A stretch of DNA of 64,000 nucleotides, taken from NCBI GenBank assembly GCA_020722565.1, contig DYKO01000007.1, forward strand, positions 1 to 64,000, given 5' to 3'. Of this stretch, positions 18,952 to 26,956 are shown one piece after another (positions within the stretch are counted from its first letter, which is position 1; every line of letters begins with the position of its first letter). The notes beneath the pieces are model-generated. The model ran no database searches. It was given only the letters and a program-made list of their open reading frames with translations, and was not told the DNA's origin. The DNA is from Rikenella microfusus. Lineage in GTDB: Bacteria; Bacteroidota; Bacteroidia; Bacteroidales; Tenuifilaceae. The position numbers and the translations under genes were made by a program.

Positions 18952-19278
18952 ATGAATATTGCGTTAATCAGATAATACTGCATTGCCAAACCAGAAACAA
19001 CAGAAAGTTTTCCTTTTGACGATGACACACTGGTGTTTAAGACAAAAGGAAAAATATTTGTAATGGTCAACCTTACCGGAGAACCCCGCTTGAACCTTAA
19101 ATGCGACCCTGAACTTGCCATCGAAAGAAGGGAGCACTACCCCTCTGTTGAGCCCAGATACCACATGAATAAACGGCACTGGAACACTATTCGTATCGAT
19201 GGAAGTATCCCTGATAATCTATTTTATGAATGGATTAACCATTCTTTTGAATTGGTGATGGGGAAAAAGAAGTCGTAA
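18952..19278 (+). pseudogene. MmcQ/YjbR family gene with in-frame stop at codon 8
   Basis: From the ATG at 18952 the frame reads MNIALIR, then TAA (18973-18975), then YCIAKPETTESFPFDDDTLV and onward to NLKCDPELAIERREHYP, YHMNKRHWNT and IDGSIPD. These are the conserved blocks of the MmcQ/YjbR family, and in that family the position of the stop normally carries Glu in a REYC context. GAA to TAA is a single base change. The first downstream start is a GTG at 19033, inside a conserved block, which would remove about 27 residues including helix 1. The rest of the frame is intact, so the break is recent, a sequencing error, or read through. Length without the stop (108 aa) is about normal. Confidence 0.8.
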
Positions 19279-19307
19279 AGGTGATGTAAAGATAACCCTT
19301 TCTTTAT

Positions 19308-19335
19308 TTTGTTTATCCAAAAAACCATAACTTTG
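19308..19335 (+). promoter_or_regulatory. Candidate Bacteroidota promoter for the 19378 gene
   Basis: TTTG (19308-19311) and TAACTTTG (19328-19335) match the -33 and -7 elements used by the primary sigma factor of Bacteroidota. The 16-base spacer is a few bases shorter than usual. The ATG at 19378 lies about 43 bases downstream. Confidence 0.4.
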
Positions 19336-19377
19336 GTATATAATTTGTTTTGATAAAAATTAAAAAACATAATCGCC

Positions 19378-20223
19378 ATGAAATCAGTTGTGAAGCTAAT
19401 TGCTGTTCTGACGTGTGCCATAGCTATTAACGTACAGGCACAGGATTCGTTTATTGTTACCCGAATAAACGGAAAAGTAACAAACTACCAAACCGGAACC
19501 CAGCTCAGAGCCGGGGATGTTCTTCTGCCTTCCGATAAGGTTACTTTCGACTCATTTGATTCGTATGTTATTTCAATAGGTCAGAACATGGGACGTTACA
19601 TGATTAAGCTCCATGAGCCTCCTGCCCCGGAAACTATTCAACAACTAACTGCTGTTGTTAAGGATGTGGCTATTCCCACAAAGCACCGCAGCCTGATGAG
19701 CGAACGCTACCGCCCCGATGAAACAGTAGTAAACGACCTCCGGTCGTACTTTGGTAACGATAAATTTACAATAATCGGCGACATGGTTTCTGTACCGGTT
19801 AATCCCCAAAACTACCAAATTGATGAAAATAAATTCATTGTTTTCTACTACAGGGTAAACAACAATCCAATTTCTAAAAAGATTGGTTATGAAAATAACT
19901 CAATCATAATTGAACGAGATAAACTTACAAACACGAGTGCAGGGGTAATCAGCCAGAACGAAATACCTGCTGTTTCCGTTTACCTTTACGAAAAAGATAC
20001 CCGCACCAGCGAAGAAATAACCAGATTTAACCTAGTGTTTGTTGATAGGGAAACCCTAATGAACGAGTTCTTCACCATTATTCCCATTTTGGAGCGTCAA
20101 AAAATGCCTAAGGATGAAATAAAAAAATACCTTATAGAGTACTTTTATGATTTTTATGGCGCAACCGACTCGCAAAGCATAAAATCGTTTGTAAACGACT
20201 TGGTGGATAAAGCGGTTAAATAG
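19378..20223 (+). CDS. Secreted protein of unknown function, 281 aa
   Basis: A clear signal peptide (hydrophobic residues 6-18, cleavage after VQAQ near residue 22) shows export, without a lipobox. The mature N-terminus (RINGKVTNYQTGTQLRAGD ... DKVTF) resembles the beta-rich start of FecR- or SH3-like domains that describe a property raised by a threshold, but this is only a resemblance. The C-terminal third is helical (MPKDEIKKYLIEYFYDFYG). I do not recognise the family. It is a single gene with a candidate promoter upstream and a terminator at 20244-20270. Confidence 0.7.
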   Translation: MKSVVKLIAVLTCAIAINVQAQDSFIVTRINGKVTNYQTGTQLRAGDVLLPSDKVTFDSFDSYVISIGQNMGRYMIKLHEPPAPETIQQLTAVVKDVAIPTKHRSLMSERYRPDETVVNDLRSYFGNDKFTIIGDMVSVPVNPQNYQIDENKFIVFYYRVNNNPISKKIGYENNSIIIERDKLTNTSAGVISQNEIPAVSVYLYEKDTRTSEEITRFNLVFVDRETLMNEFFTIIPILERQKMPKDEIKKYLIEYFYDFYGATDSQSIKSFVNDLVDKAVK

Positions 20224-20243
20224 CCCCTGTAACATAAAATATT

Positions 20244-20270
20244 AAAGGGTGTCCGTAGGGGCACCCTTTT
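20244..20270. terminator. Bidirectional terminator between convergent genes
   Basis: AAAGGGTG (20244-20251) pairs with CACCCTTTT (20262-20270), leaving a 10-base loop. A T-rich tail follows on both strands. It separates the secreted protein gene ending at 20223 from the DUF4837 gene ending at 20289, so it can serve both. Confidence 0.75.
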
Positions 20271-20288
20271 AATTTATGCCGCTGTTAT

Positions 20289-21287
20289 TTAGTTAGATTT
20301 TAATATTTCCAATGTGTATAGCAGCGCTTCAACCTGTCGGAGGTAGTTACGTTTTTTAGCTGAGGGGGCATAAACATATGCCTCAACAACTACTACCCGT
20401 TGGCGTTCCTCATCAACCGTAATATGAGCAATAAATGGGCCTCCCATAGGATGTTTTTCTACTTCCCACAACCCCTTCATTACACCATAGTAACGGTTCT
20501 TAAACATCATCTCACTTAGAGAAGGAGGTACCATCTTACTTGTAGTCATGTAGGAACCATCTGTGGGGCCTCCAATTTGCTTTACAAACTGATTCCTTTT
20601 ATCCAAAAGATAATCAACGGTAAAGGTGTTCTTGCTTGTGTAAGGAAAAGTGTAAAGAATAATTCCCTGGCTTGTATTAGGCGTTTCAAAAGAGATCCAA
20701 GCCATGCTGTCGCGTTTGAAATTAAGTCGGTATGACTTGGGTATGCGCAAGCTCAACTTGAAATCCTTTTCCAGTGTTTTTCGAATATTTTCTTCCTCGT
20801 ACTTATTGGCATTTTGCACTACTCTGTCGCGTTCGGCCTGTTCAAAAATGGTTACAATTTTATCCTTTTCTTTTTTCAAAGACTCCTCAATGGCCTTAAA
20901 GTTAGGGCCGGTAATGTAAAGAATGGTTTGCGGTGCTGCCCAAACATCTTTTTTTAGTGACATTTTTACTTCGGTAGTACTTTTTAGGACATCGTTGAAA
21001 ATTATATTGCGATGGGATTTAAAAATATCTGTAAAGGCATCGGGCGGAATAATAATAAGGTCAAACAAGGGCTCACTTTGCGGCAGAAAAGGCACATCTT
21101 CAGTTAAGAACTGACGGTAAAGTTTTCCCAGAGAGTCGTGGTGAAGGGCTTTGGGTAGGACAACAACTACCTCGCCGGCCGAACCGGTAACATTGGGGAG
21201 CAGCGTCTTATCGCCCTTGCTACCCCTATTACAGGATACTCCAATGAGGAGTATAGCTGTAAAATATATTATGGCTTTATGGTTCAT
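20289..21287 (-). CDS. DUF4837 family lipoprotein
   Basis: The 332-residue product begins with a lipoprotein signal ending IGVSC (Cys19). The mature part has the DUF4837 pattern: a VTGSAGEVVVVLPK start, LPQSEPLFDLIIIPP, then a long charged helix (about 130-160) and a second copy of the alpha/beta unit ending in VEAYVYAP and RQVEALLYTLEI. The family occurs in Bacteroidota and its function is unknown. It is the last gene of the 26.1-20.3 kb envelope operon, 45 bp after mltD, which points to a role at the cell envelope. Confidence 0.85.
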   Translation of the reverse strand: MNHKAIIYFTAILLIGVSCNRGSKGDKTLLPNVTGSAGEVVVVLPKALHHDSLGKLYRQFLTEDVPFLPQSEPLFDLIIIPPDAFTDIFKSHRNIIFNDVLKSTTEVKMSLKKDVWAAPQTILYITGPNFKAIEESLKKEKDKIVTIFEQAERDRVVQNANKYEEENIRKTLEKDFKLSLRIPKSYRLNFKRDSMAWISFETPNTSQGIILYTFPYTSKNTFTVDYLLDKRNQFVKQIGGPTDGSYMTTSKMVPPSLSEMMFKNRYYGVMKGLWEVEKHPMGGPFIAHITVDEERQRVVVVEAYVYAPSAKKRNYLRQVEALLYTLEILKSN

Positions 21288-21332
21288 GAATTTTTAAAAT
21301 TGTGTTCAATTTAAAACGAATTAAAGATTTTC

Positions 21333-22562
21333 TTATTGTTTCATGTTTTGCATTTTATTGGGGTTTACCCATAAAATCAAATTTTGTCCTATAGCAAGAT
21401 TGGTACTATCGATATCAGGGTTCCATCGGTAAATGTCAACTAGCGTACAACCCAAAAGCATAGCCAAACGATGTAAACTATCACCGCTTCTAACAGTATA
21501 AACATATTTTACCAGTGTGCTGTCCGATACCGCTACAGGTGGGGTTTTGGGTTTACATGTTTTACAATAAATTTCGGCTGATTTTCTTAAAAAAAGACCG
21601 GTTTTATCGGTAGGTAAGCGTAATGCCAACCCCTGTTTTGATTCAGGAATATAATCGTAACGGTATGTAGGATTAAGAAACCTTAGGGTTTCCAAATTTA
21701 TATTTATGGCCTCTGAAAGCAATTTAAGATCAACAGGCTGCCTAACCCAAATCGTATCGGTTTTCTGATAGGTAATGCTTATTGGGGTAGGATATATTCC
21801 ATGCTCCCTATAATTATTCATGGCATAAACGGCTGCAATGAAAGCAGGAACATAATTTTGAGCCGACTCAGGAAGGTAGGGATAGAGCTTCCAGAAATTT
21901 TTCTCATTATTGGCACGCTCAATTGCATTTCGAATTGGCCCCGGGCCTACATTATAGGCGGCAAGCGCCAGGTGCCAGTCATTAAACATGCGAAATAGGT
22001 ACTCCAGGTACTGAGCCGCAGCCTCGGTTGACTTCTCAGGATCCATGCGTTCATCAACAAAATTATCGACCCTCAGGTTAAACATTTGTGCAGTACCCAT
22101 TTTGAACTGCCAAAGGCCTACGGCTCCGGTTCGGGATACCGCTAATGGATTAAGCGCCGATTCCACACAGGCCAAATACTTAAGCTCAAGAGGGATGTGG
22201 TAACGGCTAAAGATTTCATCGAAAATTGGGAAGTACATCTCAGCCAGGCCGAGCATACGCGACACCTGCTCACGCCGTTCAATTGTGTAAATATCTATAT
22301 ATCGCCTAACATAGTGATTATAATCAAAATCAATAGGCGATTTTTTGCCCAAATCGGCAAGCTTGCACTCGTAAAACAAATCGGGTTTGGGTTTTACGGT
22401 ATCGATACTAATTTGGCAGGCACCAAAAAGGCCGAGCCTGCCAATCGCCTCAAGGCTGTGTATAATGGCATTACCGCTATTACCCGCAGCCTGGGTTACC
22501 GGCGGATTTATAAAAATTACAACTAAGAACAGTAAAACTTTTCCTTTAATAAGTAAACCCAT
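21333..22562 (-). CDS. mltD: Membrane-associated lytic murein transglycosylase D with LysM domain
   Basis: A signal peptide (residues 7-25) is followed by an SLT lysozyme-like domain: ACVESALNP with catalytic Glu134, then GAVGLWQFKMGTA and AYNVGPGPIRNA. A LysM peptidoglycan-binding domain is at the C-terminus (YTVRSGDSLHRLAMLLG, about 350-400). The enzyme cleaves the glycan strand of murein in the periplasm to form 1,6-anhydro ends. The signal peptide has no obvious lipobox at the usual place, so it may be soluble. It starts 3 bp after the tatA stop, inside the envelope operon. Confidence 0.9.
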   Translation of the reverse strand: MGLLIKGKVLLFLVVIFINPPVTQAAGNSGNAIIHSLEAIGRLGLFGACQISIDTVKPKPDLFYECKLADLGKKSPIDFDYNHYVRRYIDIYTIERREQVSRMLGLAEMYFPIFDEIFSRYHIPLELKYLACVESALNPLAVSRTGAVGLWQFKMGTAQMFNLRVDNFVDERMDPEKSTEAAAQYLEYLFRMFNDWHLALAAYNVGPGPIRNAIERANNEKNFWKLYPYLPESAQNYVPAFIAAVYAMNNYREHGIYPTPISITYQKTDTIWVRQPVDLKLLSEAININLETLRFLNPTYRYDYIPESKQGLALRLPTDKTGLFLRKSAEIYCKTCKPKTPPVAVSDSTLVKYVYTVRSGDSLHRLAMLLGCTLVDIYRWNPDIDSTNLAIGQNLILWVNPNKMQNMKQ

Positions 22563-22565
22563 GCA

Positions 22566-22739
22566 CTAATTTTTTTCCTTGTTTTCCTCACTCTCGGCGT
22601 CCTTTAAACCTTTTTTGAATTCACCCACTCCTCTACCCAAGTTTCGCATGAATTCAGGAATTTTAGGTGCTCCAAACAGAATGAGAACGACTATGGCTAT
22701 TATTAGCGCCTCCCCCCATCCTATAAATAGTGTAACCAT
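22566..22739 (-). CDS. tatA: Sec-independent protein translocase subunit TatA
   Basis: A 57-residue frame begins MVTLFIGWGEALIIAIVVL. It contains one membrane helix (about 3-21), the FGAPKIPE hinge with the expected Phe-Gly, an amphipathic helix (FMRNLGRGVGEFKKG) and a charged tail, the full TatA layout. TatA forms the pore for twin-arginine export of folded proteins. An ATG two codons earlier (22745) is an alternative start. The gene lies between rseP (11 bp gap) and mltD (3 bp gap) in one operon. No tatC is in the window. Confidence 0.92.
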   Translation of the reverse strand: MVTLFIGWGEALIIAIVVLILFGAPKIPEFMRNLGRGVGEFKKGLKDAESEENKEKN

Positions 22740-22750
22740 GTGCATTGAAT

Positions 22751-24070
22751 TTATTTAAAAAGTTTAACAATATCGTTGATATTGGCATAAAGTAACAATG
22801 CCAAAAGTATTGCCATGCCAATCATTTGAGCATATTCGAGAAACCTATCGCCTGGCTTACGTCCGGTAATCATCTCATACAGTAGGAACATCACATGTCC
22901 TCCATCGAGGGCTGGAATGGGTAGGATGTTCATGATGGCCAGAATTATGGAAAGAAAAGCAGTTAACCCCCAAAACGATTGCCAATCCCAGGTTGAGGGG
23001 AATATCTTGCCAATGGTGATAAATCCGCCAACCGACTCGTAAGCCTTTGTTTTGGGCGAGAAAATTAGGTTGAGCTGTTTCAAGTAGCTCTTAATGGTGA
23101 GAAATCCCTTTTTAATACCGGCTGGAATTGATTGCAATAGTGTGTACTCCTTGCGGTTCAGCTCAAAAAACTCTTTCAGGTCGGCAAGGGGGTAAATTCC
23201 AATGATACCGGTTTCGGGGACATCGACCTCAATATCAATGGGAGCACTATTGCGCTCCACGGTTACCTTAACCTTTTGCCCTTTAAACTGCTGCATGGCT
23301 GCCTTGAATTCATCGAAAAACATACGGGGCTCACCATTAATGGCCAATAGTTTATCGCCCTTTCTGAATCCAGCTTTATCTGCAGCCTCATTGGGTTTTA
23401 CTTCATCAACTACAAAGGAAATTCGTGGGAAGAAAATGATTGGACTCTTCACAAGTTTGGCTACCTGATCCTCTTCAATATTAATATTAAGTGTATCGGT
23501 GCCACGCAAAACAGTAACCGTACGGTTGCTATTAAGCAAAATATCGTGAGCAATCTGTTGAAAATTTTCTACTTCGGCACCCCCTACATAAAGGATTTTA
23601 TCGCCATTTTGGAAGCCCAACTGGAGGGCAAGAGAATCGCAAGTAACACCATACTTAAGACTTTTTGTGGGCAGATACTCCTCGCCCCAAGTATAGAGCA
23701 CTCCGCTGTATATAATTAGTGCTAAAATGATGTTTACCAAAACGCCTCCCAGCATAATAAGAAGCCGTTGCCATGTTGGTTTAGAGCGGAACTCATAGGG
23801 TTGCGGGGGTTGTTTTAACTGCTCCTTATCCATTGATTCATCAATCATTCCCGATATTTTAACATACCCCCCCAGGGGTAGCCAACCCACCCCATATTCT
23901 GTTTCACCACGCTTTATTTTAAAAAGTGAGAACCAGGGATTAAAGAAAAGGTAAAACTTTTCAACCCTGGTTTTAAAAATCTTGGCAAATGTAAAATGTC
24001 CCAGCTCGTGAAGAATTACCATGATAGTAAGACTAAGAAAAAACTGGCCGGCTTTTACGAGTATCTCCAT
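22751..24070 (-). CDS. rseP: RIP metalloprotease RseP (site-2 protease)
   Basis: This 439-residue inner-membrane protease carries HELGH at 21-25 in the first membrane helix and NILPIPALDGG near the C-terminus, which together bind the catalytic zinc. Two PDZ-like regions lie between (about 130-200 and 205-290; note DKAGFRKGDKLLAINGEP). Site-2 proteases cut membrane-anchored anti-sigma factors and remnant signal peptides. The gene overlaps the end of dxr by 16 bases, the same arrangement found widely in bacteria, and precedes tatA. Assignment is secure; substrates are not visible here. Confidence 0.95.
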   Translation of the reverse strand: MEILVKAGQFFLSLTIMVILHELGHFTFAKIFKTRVEKFYLFFNPWFSLFKIKRGETEYGVGWLPLGGYVKISGMIDESMDKEQLKQPPQPYEFRSKPTWQRLLIMLGGVLVNIILALIIYSGVLYTWGEEYLPTKSLKYGVTCDSLALQLGFQNGDKILYVGGAEVENFQQIAHDILLNSNRTVTVLRGTDTLNINIEEDQVAKLVKSPIIFFPRISFVVDEVKPNEAADKAGFRKGDKLLAINGEPRMFFDEFKAAMQQFKGQKVKVTVERNSAPIDIEVDVPETGIIGIYPLADLKEFFELNRKEYTLLQSIPAGIKKGFLTIKSYLKQLNLIFSPKTKAYESVGGFITIGKIFPSTWDWQSFWGLTAFLSIILAIMNILPIPALDGGHVMFLLYEMITGRKPGDRFLEYAQMIGMAILLALLLYANINDIVKLFK

Positions 24071-25227
24071 CTTAGTTGATTTTTATTTATAAGTTCAATT
24101 GATTTTATTCGCGTTTCGGAATCGGTGCTATAGTAGTCGCTGAGTGAAGGATGGTTAATGAGGGGTATAGCATGCATTGCCCCCTCCACCACCTCAGGTA
24201 TTGCCATAAAGCTAATCTGCTCTTTGAGGAATGCCTCAACCGCAACTTCATTGGCCGCATTCAGTATGCAGGGCATATTACCCCCAACTCTAAGCGCTTC
24301 CAAAGCCAAACCCAGATTAGGAAATCTATTCACATCGGGTTTTTCGAAAGTAAGGGTATGAAGTTGGCCAAAGTCAAGACGTGGAAATTGGGAGGATACC
24401 CGCTGTGGGAATGTAAAGGCATACTGAATGGGGAGCTTCATATCGGGAAGGCCCATTTGGGCTTTAATGGATCCATCCACAAATTGTACCATGGAATGAA
24501 TAATGGACTGTGGGTGAATAACCACCTCAATCTGATTGGGGTTTAAGCCAAACAACCACTTTGCCTCAATTACCTCAAGGCCCTTATTCATTAAGCTGGC
24601 CGAATCAATGGTAATTTTTTGGCCCATGCACCAATTGGGATGATTAAGTGCATCGCTTTTTGTAACCCTTTTAAGTTTATCAAGGGTATGGTTACGGAAA
24701 GGCCCGCCCGATGCAGTTAGGATTATCTTATCAATGGGACTCTTTTCACCAACTAGGCACTGAAAAATAGCTGAATGCTCAGAATCAACGGGTAAAATGG
24801 GAACACTATGTTTTATAACTAGCGATGTAATCAGTTCACCAGCAACCACAAGTGTCTCCTTATTTGCCAATGCAATAGTTTTTCCGGCCTCAATAGCTTT
24901 AATTGTGGGCTCCAGCCCTGCAAACCCAACCATGGCAGCAAGAATCATATCGATTTGACCCGAAGTTACTGATTCCGAGAGGGCCTGCTTTCCGGTATAA
25001 ACTTTTATTGGGTAAGGCTCAAGTGCCTCTTTTACTTTATTGTAGTGCTCCTTATTGGTGATAACTACAATGTTGGGTTGAAACTCAGTAGCTTGCTTAA
25101 CAAGCAGCTCCCAGCTGTTTTGTGCTGAGAGTAGCTCAACCTCAAATAAATCGGGGTAACTTCGGATTACTTCGAGTGCTTGCGTACCAATCGATCCGGT
25201 AGAGCCAAGAATTGCAATTCTTTTCAT
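24055..25227 (-). CDS. dxr: 1-deoxy-D-xylulose 5-phosphate reductoisomerase
   Basis: The 390-residue protein has the NADPH loop GSTGSIG (8-14), ALANKETLV (119-127) and the metal ligands Asp148 and Glu150 in PVDSEHSAIFQ, plus NKGLEVIEA for the third acidic ligand. It makes 2-C-methyl-D-erythritol 4-phosphate, the committed step of the MEP isoprenoid route. ispD of the same pathway lies at 40386-41066 in a separate operon. It is second in the envelope operon, 9 bp after the M23 peptidase gene, and overlaps rseP by 16 bases. Confidence 0.96.
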   Translation of the reverse strand: MKRIAILGSTGSIGTQALEVIRSYPDLFEVELLSAQNSWELLVKQATEFQPNIVVITNKEHYNKVKEALEPYPIKVYTGKQALSESVTSGQIDMILAAMVGFAGLEPTIKAIEAGKTIALANKETLVVAGELITSLVIKHSVPILPVDSEHSAIFQCLVGEKSPIDKIILTASGGPFRNHTLDKLKRVTKSDALNHPNWCMGQKITIDSASLMNKGLEVIEAKWLFGLNPNQIEVVIHPQSIIHSMVQFVDGSIKAQMGLPDMKLPIQYAFTFPQRVSSQFPRLDFGQLHTLTFEKPDVNRFPNLGLALEALRVGGNMPCILNAANEVAVEAFLKEQISFMAIPEVVEGAMHAIPLINHPSLSDYYSTDSETRIKSIELINKNQLRWRYS

Positions 25228-25236
25228 TCCAATGCC

Positions 25237-26100
25237 CTATAATTTAATGAACTTAGAGGGATCAACGGGTGCTCCATTATGCCAGAGCTCAAAGTGTAAA
25301 TGTGGACCAGTGGTTAATTCCCCGGAGTTGCCAATTATGGCAATTGCATCGCCGGTTGCCACCATCTCGCCTTGCTTTTTAAGCAACCTACTGTTGTGCT
25401 TGTAAACGGATATAAAACCATCCTCGTGCTGAATGGCTATGGTGTAACCCGTTTCGAGCGACCAAGTAGATATGACTACAGTTCCCTTTGCTACCGCCAA
25501 CACAACCTCATTGGGGGCAGCTACCAAATCTATACCGTAGTGTTTATTGGAGGGATTATACTTGTTGGTAATTATCCCCTTTACGGGAGGAATAAAAAAG
25601 GGAATCCGTTTGTTATCCTCCTGTGGTGTCCCTATAGAAAGATTAAACATTTCATTGGACTCAATCTGTAACCGAAGTAACGAATCCTCATCCGATCGCG
25701 ATAAATCTATTTTTGAACTTCGCATTAGGGTATCTGGCTTAATCTCGCGTCCGGTTAACGGCTCGCCCCCATTGAGCAATATGTTGATATCCTCATAGTA
25801 ACGCTGCCACTTAACAATTACTCTTTCCAACGAATCAATCTTTAAGGCATTCTCCACATATCCCTTTCGGGTTTTGCTATCGGGGTACCCGGGAATAAAC
25901 TCCCTTAGCGGCGTAAAGGCAATTAGAACCGTAACCAGGGCAACCAAAACTATAGCAAAGCCCCCCAAAAAAACAATAACGTTCATTCGCGATAGGCGAA
26001 GCTGCCAAACCGCTTCATAGGTATCTTCATTATAAATGCTTAACCTATACTTATTCCAAAGATTCCTGAATATCTTATTAAATTTCTTTTTTGTTGACAT
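25237..26100 (-). CDS. M23 (LytM) family peptidase, membrane anchored
   Basis: One membrane helix (about residues 40-60 of the chosen start) follows a basic cytosolic tail; the periplasmic part contains a LytM domain at the C-terminus. Zinc motif residues are seen in HYGID (His and Asp) and GPHLHFELW. A coiled stretch (about 85-110) precedes the catalytic domain. Such enzymes cut peptide cross-links in peptidoglycan, or act as activators if the motif is broken; here it is intact. I chose the ATG at 26100 (MSTKKKF) over 26118 as the more usual start. It is first in the 26.1-20.3 kb operon with dxr, rseP, tatA, mltD and a DUF4837 gene. Confidence 0.87.
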   Translation of the reverse strand: MSTKKKFNKIFRNLWNKYRLSIYNEDTYEAVWQLRLSRMNVIVFLGGFAIVLVALVTVLIAFTPLREFIPGYPDSKTRKGYVENALKIDSLERVIVKWQRYYEDINILLNGGEPLTGREIKPDTLMRSSKIDLSRSDEDSLLRLQIESNEMFNLSIGTPQEDNKRIPFFIPPVKGIITNKYNPSNKHYGIDLVAAPNEVVLAVAKGTVVISTWSLETGYTIAIQHEDGFISVYKHNSRLLKKQGEMVATGDAIAIIGNSGELTTGPHLHFELWHNGAPVDPSKFIKL

Positions 26101-26241
26101 AACTTTCAGCAAATTCACAAATTACAAACGTACATGAAATTTTTGAATTCCACATAAACATGATAAAAATCCAATCCGCTTCTCAGGGGTCGCACGCACT
26201 CGAGGTACAATTAAATTTGCGGAAACCTTAAAATTTATCCT

Positions 26242-26523
26242 ATGAACAAATTAAAACGAGCATGCGGACGGGACGTGCACAAAGATATATTTTTTGCGGG
26301 TGTCAAAAAAGGGGATATCAAAGCGAGGTGAAACAACTTTCAACCACGACCCGGGGGGTCCGGAAAGGATGATACGTATCCCTCGGGATTACCTGAAGCG
26401 CTACCCCCAATTACCGGGTCAGATGACACGATGCTTGCAGCAGATTGAAAGGCAGCTACCAAAGGAAACAAGTCCCTGCAATGGATTCTCGTTCAGACGG
26501 CATGGGCTGCAAGCCCGACATAA
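26242..26523 (+). pseudogene. Relic of an IS110-family transposase
   Basis: One frame, broken by TGA at 26329 and 26446, begins MNKLKRACGRDVHKDIFFAG. This resembles the N-terminal GIDVHKD block of IS110-type DEDD transposases. After the second stop the same frame reads KAATKGNKSLQWILVQTAWA, which matches the conserved C-terminal KGNKxLRxxLVQAAWAAS block. In an intact element these blocks are nearly 1 kb apart; here they are about 200 bases apart, so most of the gene is deleted. IS110 elements have no terminal inverted repeats, consistent with none being visible. The local base composition (GC-rich blocks) differs from the flanks. Confidence 0.65.
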
Positions 26524-26633
26524 ACTTGTTATCTGAAAACAAAAATAGAACCGCGTATTGTTTTAGCACCAAAACAAATAGGGAAAAAGCAAAAATACTA
26601 TCAGGATAAACTGGATAGATTAAGTAGGTATAG

Positions 26634-26813
26634 CAAAATGGCCGGCTAACTTTGTGGTGGCTACTCTCAATACGATTGAGTAACCCCGTTTACAAACTGG
26701 CATCCTCGCTTTTAACGCACAAAAAAATAGCTGCTGAAAAGTACAATGAAGAAGAAATTAGCAACCAAATTGCCAAATATTATCGTGTTTACGAGGAAGA
26801 ATTTATAAAATAA
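26634..26813 (+). pseudogene. Short coding remnant of unknown origin
   Basis: An open frame of about 59 codons without a plausible start ends at 26811-26813. The last 35 residues (HKKIAAEKYNEEEISNQIAK and YYRVYEEEFIK) have a charged helical character unlike random frames. They may be the 3' end of a gene lost when the IS110 relic was deposited or deleted. I do not recognise the family. With the relic it makes up most of the gene-free gap at 26.12-26.95 kb. Confidence 0.3.
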
Positions 26814-26956
26814 AGATAATAAATGGTAATGATTAGTTTTGTTGCAAAAAGTGTTGAAGTGGAAATAAAAAGATAAACTAAATATATACTAACATTTTGA
26901 GGCTTTGCGCAAAAAATATTATAGATTTAAAGGTTTAATAGAAAATCAACACAACT

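Noticed and set aside
19033-19278. Functional 81-residue protein starting at GTG
   Set aside because: The GTG falls within a conserved block of the MmcQ/YjbR family, and clear family sequence continues upstream across the stop, so a broken gene is the better reading.
26294-26536. 80-residue plus-strand frame in the IS110 relic
   Set aside because: It is out of frame with the transposase-like blocks at 26242-26523 and has no family-like sequence.
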